A stretch of DNA of 64,000 nucleotides, from NCBI GenBank assembly GCA_034620365.1, contig JAQGEQ010000201.1:496001-560000 (forward strand), read 5' to 3'. Made by a program: the position numbers and the translations under genes. The DNA comes from Pegea sp. RAD2-039. Its lineage: Eukaryota > Chordata > Thaliacea > Salpida > Salpidae. This document shows positions 53,394 through 64,000 of this stretch, piece by piece. The notes under the pieces were generated by a model. That model had not been told where the DNA came from and did not search any database. It saw only the letters and a program-made list of their open reading frames with translations. How positions within the stretch are numbered: the stretch's first letter is position 1; each line of letters opens with the position of its first letter.

Positions 53394-55754
53394 ATGTTTT
53401 ATAATTTAGTTAGGCCTATGGCAGTTTGGATCACAATGAACCATAATCAAGTCATTCTATTTTATGGTAGTATGTCTTTCTTTCTTACTTTGATTCATAA
53501 TGTCTTTTTGCTTTATTATTTGGATATGTTTGTGTCTGTGTACAAAATCTCTAAATCTTCTTTTTACTTTGGTGAGGTGAGCATTTTTTTTTGAAATTTT
53601 TGTTGAACTAGTTGATAGTTTTGGTTATTATTTCTGTAACCATATTTATATATTTATGAAGTATATTATACATTTTTTAGATTGTATTTTTGATATGGAA
53701 TTCTATTAACGATCCTTTTTTTGGATGGTTAAGTGATAAACATTTGTTGGAAGATTCCAGTAGAAATGAAGAATGGAAAGAATTTGATATAATCAGAAAA
53801 AGATTAGGAATTCTTCAAAAAAGTGGACCCTTGTTAGCAGTTTCATTTGTTTTATTTTGGTTTTCTTGGCTTCCAGTTAATTTGCAGTTTGTTTTATGTT
53901 TATGTTTATATGATGGATTTCTAACTTCTGTAGACTTACAGCATACTTCTCTGTTAGCTGATTTTTCAGTGCATACATTTGAGAGGTTTGTACAATTGGC
54001 TGCATGATAATTCAATTATTAACAATTGTAGCATTTGTTTCAACTGGTTTTTAGCCAATTTTATAGCAAACTTTTACATAATTTATATTTTTTCAAATAG
54101 CTGACTTCATAGTTTTGTGACTTTGTAGATTTTTAAGCTATCATTTCTCTGAAATGATCTTAAAATAAACTTTCTATCATTATTCGTGTAATTATTACTT
54201 TCAGAGCAGAACTGAACAAATGTTCTTCAATACTTAGTGCTTGTGCGTCTATCAGTGTGTTTTTTTCTTATATTTTCTGGGATAAAAACTCACTGATACC
54301 ATTTCAGGTTTATTATCTTCATTTAATTATTGTGTTAGTATTTGATAGTTGAATTTGTTTGCTGTTGAAATCATAATGAAATATTCTTATTTATTTGTAG
54401 AGTTTTTGTTGTGTAATTGCTTTCATATCAGCAATTGGATTCACAGTTTCAGCATCTAAGCTTTTACATCATTATACAAAGCTTGCTAAAAATGAAGGAG
54501 ACAGTTTTATATACCAAAGAAGTAAATTTATTTGTTATTCAGTCACTATTTTCAAGTAAATAAATTCAATATGTTATTTCTAGATAAAAACGATGACAGT
54601 CCCTGCTTTTCATTTAGTACGCTGAAAAATTATATTTTGCAACTGAAAAGTAACTCCAACTTTACCTGGTTTGTTTGTATAAACCTTCTTCAGGTAATTC
54701 TTTCTTCAAATTATTTAATAATTTTTTATAAGAAAATCTTTCAGGTATTTCATTGTCATTTTAACAGTAATTTTTTTCCTCTATTTATGGAAACTTTGAT
54801 CTCAAAAGACATCATTCACGCCATTGGTCCTTTTGTTATTGGTAACTTTTAATTAATAAATATTTATTTCTATAAAATTATTCCATCAAACAAATTAGAA
54901 GAATTTTGAAAAAATAATTGAGTTTATTTATGACTAAAACTTTAAGTGTATTTGCACAAAATTAAAAAAATATTTAAATTGTATTTATAAATTATTCTTA
55001 GGATATTTTCTATTTAACTTCATCTTCTGTTTACATAGGTTTGTCGTTTGTCTTACCTCACGTTAATAACGTTTATTTTCTTGGATTATGTGAGAAATAT
55101 GGAGTGTACTTGGTGATAAAAGGTCTTTTCATGGTCAAATTTATGCTGGCTCTTATAATGGTAATAATAGGTTCCAATAATATTTGGTTACTTTGTTTGT
55201 TCATTGCAAGGTGGGTCTTTTTCAGAACATTCTAATAAGCAAACAACTTTAATTATTATCAAGCTTCTTATCAATTTTCTATTATTTAGTAACAGAGTGT
55301 TTACTGAAGGAACTTGCAAGCTACTTAATCTAGTTGTTAGTGATCTTGTTGATGAAGATTATGTCAAATTTCAAAGACATAATCCTGCATCTGCTTTACT
55401 CTTTGGTATGTCATCACTTTTAGCCAAGCCTGGTCAGACAATAGCTCCTTTATTAGGAACCTGGTTGCTCAATCATCTAACAGGTCTGTACCTTGCGCTA
55501 TTTTGTAACTCTTTTTTAACTGATTTGAATCAGGTGAAGATCTTTTTCAAACCAAGTCATCTGCATCTTATCAAAATCTTGATTTTGTTCAAAAACTAAG
55601 TTATAAAAATGGAATATTTCATTTGTTGACTTTCATTCCATTTATATGTGCAATCGTTCAGCTGTTTGCTTGGAGTCGTTTTACTTTGCATGGTAAAAGG
55701 TTGAAGATGATCAAAGATGCCAGATTGAAGCTAGATAATACATTCAGAGTGTAA
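53394..55754 (+). CDS. MFSD13A: MFSD13A/TMEM180-type multipass membrane protein
   Basis: Major-facilitator-like membrane protein; the transported substrate of the family is not established. Nine exons: 53394-53576, 53681-53985, 54205-54307, 54401-54521, 54584-54693, 54745-54841, 55039-55210, 55290-55483, 55534-55754, phases consistent, 501 residues. Seen: TM1 with [20 protein letters not shown], then [14 protein letters not shown] (the MFS loop 2-3 region), [55 protein letters not shown], the highly conserved [20 protein letters not shown], and [15 protein letters not shown], with alternating hydrophobic segments throughout and a short charged cytosolic tail. ATG 53394 is the first in frame; Met9 (53418) is an alternative. 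It sits 161 bp behind ATG101, in sequence without TGACGTCA. Confidence 0.94.
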
Positions 55755-56640
55755 TGTTTATGAACTTGTAATTACAAAATCTTTTTAAAAGGTGCCAAAA
55801 TAACTTCATTTTCAACTGAAGTTTATTTGCAATATTAACTAATTTCTGTGCAATTAAATTTTTCTTAATTTTTTTCAACTTTGTTCCAAAATCAAATGAA
55901 AACTTCTTGATGTCAGTTAATTTCTTCATCTGTATTTATGTCGTTATCTTCTGTAGCTTATTTTCATAACTGAACTTTTACATTCATTCACTGCTAATTA
56001 AGTAACTTCACTTTTTGAAGTAGTCTTTTTCTTCAAGTACCAAATCATTAATTTCTTAAATTATTATATTTTGTTATTAAATGATGTGAGTTTTTATCGG
56101 AATAAAAAGCGATTTTTTTGTTAATTTTAATTACTTTAAGATTGAGAGCAAAACTATCTTTTGTTTAAAAACATCCAAAATTTAGTGAATTTTTGACTTC
56201 TTAATTTTTATGTTCACAAACATTAAATTGTAATTATTCGACTTTTCTTTGATATATTGAAACTTTTGAAGATTATCTTCAATCAAAATGAAATTCTTTT
56301 CAGTAATTATCTGCAATTAGTGAATTAATAAAGTGGGTTTTATTTTGTATGGTATTAGTTGTTTCTGTTATTTTTTAAAAACTTTAGAATAATCTTTAGA
56401 TCGATTTAATAACTGCTTTTTTAGCTAAATACTTTTCTAATTTTTTTTTAATTTGGAACATGTGAATTTGATAAAATGTGAGGTTTTCATAGATATTTTC
56501 ATCTACCATTCTAATTTAAAAACTACTTTTATTGACAAAATTCATTCTAAGAATAGTATTGGCTAAATTTAGGATGTAATTAGAAAATAATTCTATTAAA
56601 TTTTTAAAAATTGTAATTTGTTTTTAGGTTGTAAAATGTG
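55755..56640. other. MFSD13A 3' flank
   Basis: Non-coding AT-rich sequence between the MFSD13A stop and the tRNA. An AATAAA at 56101-56106 is a plausible poly(A) signal for MFSD13A. Nothing else is seen. Confidence 0.4.
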
Positions 56641-56713
56641 GCCCGGCTAGCTCAGTCGGTAGAGCGTTGGACTCTTAATCCAACGGTCGTGGGTTCGAGC
56701 CCCACGTTGGGCG
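56641..56713 (+). tRNA. tRNA-Lys-CTT: tRNA-Lys, anticodon CTT
   Basis: 73-nt cloverleaf without intron: 7-bp acceptor stem (GCCCGGC with GTTGGGC, two G-U pairs), D-arm with A box TAGCTCAGTCGG, anticodon arm reading ACTCTTAAT, and T-arm GTGGGTTCGAGCCCCAC containing the B box GGTTCGAGCC. G discriminator. A short T run a few bases downstream suits RNA polymerase III termination. CCA is not encoded, as expected for a nuclear gene. Confidence 0.97.
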
Positions 56714-58520
56714 CACTTCTTTTTACTTAATAATTTTTTTCTCATAACACAGGACTTTATATTTCTAATATAATCTTCAGATAAAAATTTGAATAAATAT
56801 TTAAAAGATGTTTGCAAACTAAGAATGACATTTTGTAAGCAATATTAAGAATCTAAATAATAACAAAAAAAGCGAGAATTCTGTTCGTTTTAACTAGTTT
56901 TGTTTTACTTGGGAAGCTGTTTGTGACGAAGTTATCATTTTTGTTTAATAATTTAATAAGTGTGGAGAAGAAAGCTTTTTATAATTTAAAAACGTCACAG
57001 TGGCTGAATGAAATTCAATAACAAGTTAACAACAAATATTCTTTCCTATTTCTATAAAATAAATCTTTAAAAAGTGATGAATAGGCATAGTATCATTTAT
57101 CAAGCACAGCAAGTATTTTTTCCTATTTTCTCCATAACTGCTTTTAATCCACGATATAAACATAAGTAAGCTGATTTCTCATAAGCTGAATGTTTTAGAA
57201 CGGTGGACAACATTTTCACAAGAACTGGAAATATAAAAGATTTTTTAGGAAACTAGGCTGGAATTTAGAACTGACTGCCTACTGAGCAAACAAAACACAA
57301 ACAATTGAAAAAAAAAGTTTGAATATGATTCTACCTACCTAAAGGCACCCAACACCACACTTATGCAATAGCAGAGAAGGTGGTATAGGCTAACTAAAAT
57401 TGAGAATTCGTATTCCTCTGCAAATCCTGTTAAAGATACAACTTTCATACTACAAAAATATCAACAAGAATTTTGGGTAAAGATAATAAGTAAACTTGTT
57501 ACCTAGATAATCGTAAGTCGATTTTTCATATTCTATAAGTGCGTTGGCGGGAACCAAGTCATTGAATCTTTTATAATCACACCGTGATAACGGTGTCTAA
57601 TAAGCTAAAAAAAACTTAGGTGTTATGCTACCATAGAGCCAATTCCAGCAAGTCAAAGCTTCATTAAGTCAGATATTGTGAAAAAAGGAGGTAAGATAGC
57701 GACAATAGCACTAAATAGGGAGCTAGTACTTGCGGAGTACTGCGACAAAGCAAAGAAGTATAGCTAATTGGTTAAAGAAAATATATGGAGATATATTTAT
57801 ATATAAGGGCGTCATTTAGGAGGGTGTAAACAATAAATTTTGGCCTGAAAAAGAAGCTGAAAAACTTTTATAAAAATGGGCATAAGGGTTAATTTCTGGA
57901 ATGCTTTAACTTCAAGACCACTAAGATAGGAAAATATATTCATTTGTTGACTACCCACAAAATTGCGACTGTTTTTAAGTTCAGCCCCTAACGAGCTTAC
58001 CGACTGAAAGAAGAGGTTATGTCAATCACCATCTTCCTCTTGAGAATAAAACTGGCAACATTTGTAACACCTGAGAAACGTAGATTTTCCGCAAACAAAA
58101 ATGGTGATCAAAGCTTAGTAAAAAATCTTTACAGGGATCGGTTGCCTTCTAGATATTATGAGACCTGTGGCTATTATAATTTTTTCATAAACAGTTTAAA
58201 AGCGAGTTAGATCACCCACAGACAAGCATCTTATAGCTAAGGCTTATAAAATTTTATTAATAAAATAATAATGTTTTTATACAATTATTATTTTTAAGAA
58301 AATAATTTTTTTACAAACTTGATTATACAACAGGTATTTTACAAACAATAGAATAATTTTTATGTATATAATAAACAATTTCTGTAAAAATTCATAATTT
58401 ACATTATATATTTTTATATTATATTGTCAAAGTTGTAGTTCATTCTAAAAACGTTTTTGAAATCGATTCCAATAAAGTATTTTTGAACTTCCCTCGGTTA
58501 ATTAGCTAGTACAGAAGCCC
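56714..58520. other. Intergenic region with a possible decayed element
   Basis: Between the tRNA and the Hsp70 promoter. From about 57080 to 58210 the base composition is more complex than the flanks and short frames broken by stops appear (for example LNRELVLAEYCDKAKKYS near 57710, and a 63-codon frame at 58019-58210). I could not assign them; a decayed mobile element is possible but no terminal repeats were found. Confidence 0.25.
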
Positions 58521-58526
58521 GGATGT

Positions 58527-58569
58527 TTCTAAACGTTTCTAGAAAGTTCTCTGAGCAGAACTATAAATA
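58527..58569 (+). promoter_or_regulatory. Hsp70 heat-shock promoter: HSE array and TATA box
   Basis: A three-unit heat-shock element TTC-nn-GAA-nn-TTC occupies 58537-58549 (TTCTAGAAAGTTC), with another in-register TTC at 58527-58529. TATAAATA follows at 58562-58569, 13 bp downstream. This is the standard layout for HSF1-driven promoters. Transcription should begin near 58590-58600, about 370 bp before the start codon, so a 5' UTR intron ending at an acceptor near 58944 is likely. Confidence 0.85.
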
Positions 58570-58964
58570 CAGCGATCGGCACAATTTCGGCCTTTTAGAT
58601 TTATTTTTCGCTTACTTAGTATCTCTGCTTGTTCGAAATGATGAAACCGATGATCTAGCTTATAATCTTTTTGAATTAAACTTGCAGTGGCAAGCTTGGT
58701 TATTTGTTGTTGTTTTATTCTAAGAAATATTTATTATTTCATTTATTTTAGAATTTTTATATTGCATGTTTTGTCGTTTATAAAATATTTTTTTGATTAC
58801 TTGTCTTATAATCTTACGTTTATGTGATTTATATGTAGTATTCATGTAATTTACTCCTAATTTAATCAATAGAGTTTAAATTATTATTTAGTAAGATGTT
58901 TAATTCTATTTTTTTATATTAGATTTTATTGTTATTATTTTAAGCTACTTTTTGAGTATCTGAA

Positions 58965-61687
<2,723 letters not shown>

Positions 61688-61877
61688 CAATCTCACCACT
61701 TGCTGGTAGAATCCCACTTGTCAATTTGTGTTTATCTGCATTCCTTTAATTATGATAAATTTCGAATCTTGTTGGGTTAGTTTCGACATTAAAACAAATA
61801 GAATGTAACTTGGTGTGATTAGAAGTCAGCTAGATTAAGAGCAAGTAGTTTCTGTTCGAATAGTAACCACTAAACTA

Positions 61878-61883
61878 AATAAA
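61878..61883 (+). terminator. Poly(A) signal of Hsp70
   Basis: AATAAA about 190 bp after the Hsp70 stop codon and 55 bp before the stop of the convergent gene; the best candidate on this strand. Confidence 0.5.
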
Positions 61884-61937
61884 CCAATCACGAGCAAGTT
61901 TGAGGTTAGTTTTATTTTAGCCGCAGGCGATAAAGTA

Positions 61938-63553
61938 TCACAACTCTGTTTTAACATTCAATATATTTTGTTGAATCTTTGAAAGTCTTTTATTCAATGA
62001 TTTCACCACCGCTCTCATATGTGTGATTGACTTCGCTTCGGCTAGGTTCCTTCCCGGTAGAAACTTGAAGATAGACAGTTAGCTACTTTGCTACAAGCAG
62101 ATCACATCAGCTTACTTCACGGTAATCGTCATTTGTAGTGAAAAGGAATTTCAATAGCGAGAAGAAGTTGTCACAATCTCCATATTTGTTGTCCAAGAAA
62201 GGTAAGATACTGAAGGTCATCCCGAAGGACCCTTTGTTCATCGCTTCTGAAGATGGCTCTTTTCCCAACATCACAAATATATTCGGATAGCTCTGTTCGG
62301 CGCGCAATCAGAAAACGACAGAATCTATATAAGATCTAACCTTCGGAACAGGAACACTCTTCATATGCTTTCGGAGGAAGTCGAAGCGGTTGCTAGTTAA
62401 CAATGCGAAAGAAAAATGTGAATCCAAGTAGTTGGAGATTGCCATGATTGAAAGTGGGATCTGAGTGTCATCTGCATCCACTACGCATACGACAGGAAAT
62501 CTAAAGACTTCATTTATCAATTTAGATCGTTTTTGATTGGCTGAAACCTTGATGGATTTGATTCATAAAAAGAAGAGACGATCCAGTCTGAGAAGTCCTC
62601 CATTTTATCATCTTCAAAGTTCAACTTTTCGAAACGATCCGGAAAAGTGCTCACAGCTATCCTTTCTATCTCCGAGATGTTAGAGGCTCTCTTGGGCCAG
62701 TATTTGTAAGAAGACATTTTGGTTTTAGAACCAAATGGAAATAACAGAGGAATTCCCTTCATCAACTCTTCTTCGTCTAAATCTGCAAACTTTTTACAAG
62801 TTTTTAAATCAGTAACCAATAAGAGAGCTGACAGAACTCACTAGCTTGTTTGCAAGACTTCTTTGATTTAGTAAGTTGATCTTTCCGTAGAACAAAGATC
62901 CTTTAACTCGTTTTGAATGCTCTTTCCATTTTCTAAAGATTAAAAGATTAACTTCATCAGTTTTTAAAATGAGTTCAATATCACTTACAGAGGAAGAAAA
63001 CCAGCATACAAGATCACGACCCAAGCATCATTTGATTTCATCACAATTTTCTCGAAGTTATCTTCATTCAGTTCCACCACTAGAGGGTGCTCTTCTTCTG
63101 TTACTATTCCCCATTCTGACAAATCCACTGGCTCCATGTTTTGACTTTTAAATCGTTTGTTTTTGTAGATATGATTTTCTCCATTACACTGAAACACATT
63201 TCATCTACATTTAATCTCTTCTTTTACTATCTTTATTAATTGGTGAACTTTTCAAAAAATACTAAAAAAAACAATTTTTTAATTCAGGTCTGATTTGATT
63301 TTAACCAAAAATCATTTTGATAACAACATCTAAGTTTTTATTTTATGTGAATTAACATTATTTTTAGGTTCAAATTCAAGTTTTTTTTCAAAATTAAGAT
63401 TGAAACAGACTAAAACTAAGAAAAATTGAAACTTTCATCTAAATTATTTATGAAGTGATTTATCCAGAAGTCTAACTAAAACACAAACAAGTGAAATCTC
63501 ACCAAAAAAACTGCAAGCAAAAACATAAACGACAAAAATAAGTCCTTCATCAT
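61938..63553 (-). CDS. Secreted/ER thioredoxin-fold (PDI-like) protein without a CXXC motif
   Basis: Seven exons: 63553-63503, 63188-62989, 62932-62842, 62789-62548, 62500-62341, 62292-62116, 62063-61938, giving about 348 residues. The first exon is a signal peptide (MMKDLFLSFMFLLAVFL). The second has VVELNEDNFEKIV followed by DAWVVILYAGFLPL, the start of a thioredoxin fold where PDI enzymes have VEFYAPWCGHC; here no cysteine pair is present. Next come LFYGKINLLNQRSLANKL and GIPLLFPFG, like the later beta strands and cis-Pro region, then sequence of no recognised family (FPVVCVVDADDTQIP, SYPNIFVMLGKEP). The acceptor at 62790 (AAAAAG) is poor. The last exon could be read in another frame ending at TAA 61990. 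There is no KDEL-like ending in either frame. Specific family uncertain. Confidence 0.7.
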
Positions 63554-64000
63554 GGATAACAAGAAAGCTGGCTGAAGTAGAAAATGTTCAATTTATTTTC
63601 TGGCTGCAGCTTGAAATGCCCTAAAGCCATAAAATTTGTTGAAACGTTGAACTGTTTTACGCTTCACCTCACACGCTGGTCACGTGATTTTTTTACAAAT
63701 CTGCTGGAGGTCTTTCACTTTAAAACGATCAGAAATTAAGTTCATTAAATTTGATTATATTGTTAAAACCTAGATATTAACAAATTACATTCTTTCGAAG
63801 TTAATTTCTTTGAAGATTGTTCTTTTAGGGAGCAACAGTTTCTTCTTTTTTGTCTTCTGTTTATTTCTTTCTTTTATTTTTAAAGAATTAAAATTTAATA
63901 GTAGTAACTTTGGTTAATTAGTACTAACTTTTTGTATGAATGTGGAAGAATATAGTTTGAAAGTTATTTTTTTCTTCTTTTAGAATATTAGAAATTTTTT
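63554..64000. other. Upstream region of the thioredoxin-fold gene
   Basis: Presumed promoter and 5' UTR of the minus-strand gene starting at 63553. It holds one GTCACGTGATT palindrome at about 63679; the rest is AT-rich and no other gene is seen. Confidence 0.4.

Overview
The window looks like nuclear DNA from an invertebrate animal, probably a bilaterian. It is AT-rich, its genes are split by GT-AG introns from 50 bp to about 13 kb, and they encode animal-type proteins: a SynGAP/RASAL2/DAB2IP-family RasGAP, a tandem-PH TAPP/PLEKHA1-type adaptor, Prickle with a C-terminal CAAX box, ATG101, MFSD13A/TMEM180, a cytosolic Hsp70 ending in EEVD, and a secretory-pathway thioredoxin-fold protein. A tRNA-Lys(CTT) is also present. 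I could not name the species. Exon borders were placed by hand from splice consensus, reading-frame phase and protein family resemblance; the phases sum correctly across every high-confidence gene.

Layout. 1-8.1 kb, minus strand: RasGAP gene, running off the left edge at its 3' end. 8.1-15.0 kb: very AT-rich, no gene seen. 15.0-17.6 kb, minus: complete TAPP-like gene. 17.6-24.4 kb: AT-rich spacer between divergently transcribed TAPP and Prickle. 24.4-45.9 kb, plus: Prickle in 15 coding exons, including a 12.9 kb second intron that separates two halves of one cysteine motif. 45.9-52.5 kb: Prickle 3' flank and an AT-rich tract with a few unrecognised open frames. 52.6-55.8 kb, plus: ATG101 and MFSD13A packed head to tail with 161 bp between them. 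56.6 kb: tRNA-Lys. 58.5-61.7 kb, plus: Hsp70 with heat-shock elements, a TATA box and eight coding introns. 61.9-63.6 kb, minus: thioredoxin-fold gene convergent with Hsp70.

The most striking feature is not a gene. The CRE/ATF palindrome TGACGTCA, often extended to TGATGACGTCATCA, occurs about 70 times by hand tally where fewer than one copy is expected from base composition. It lies in introns, flanks and even coding exons, and its copies are confined to blocks around the RasGAP, TAPP 3' end, Prickle and Hsp70. They are missing from the AT-rich spacers and from the ATG101/MFSD13A block. A second palindrome, (T)CACGTG(A), follows much the same blocks, and several close matches to the CTCF core consensus also occur.

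The genes share no single pathway. RasGAP and TAPP both act at membrane phosphoinositide/Ras signalling, Prickle acts in planar cell polarity, ATG101 in autophagy initiation, Hsp70 in protein folding in the cytosol, and the thioredoxin-fold protein probably in the ER. The neighbourhood reads as ordinary animal gene order on an unusual regulatory-motif background.
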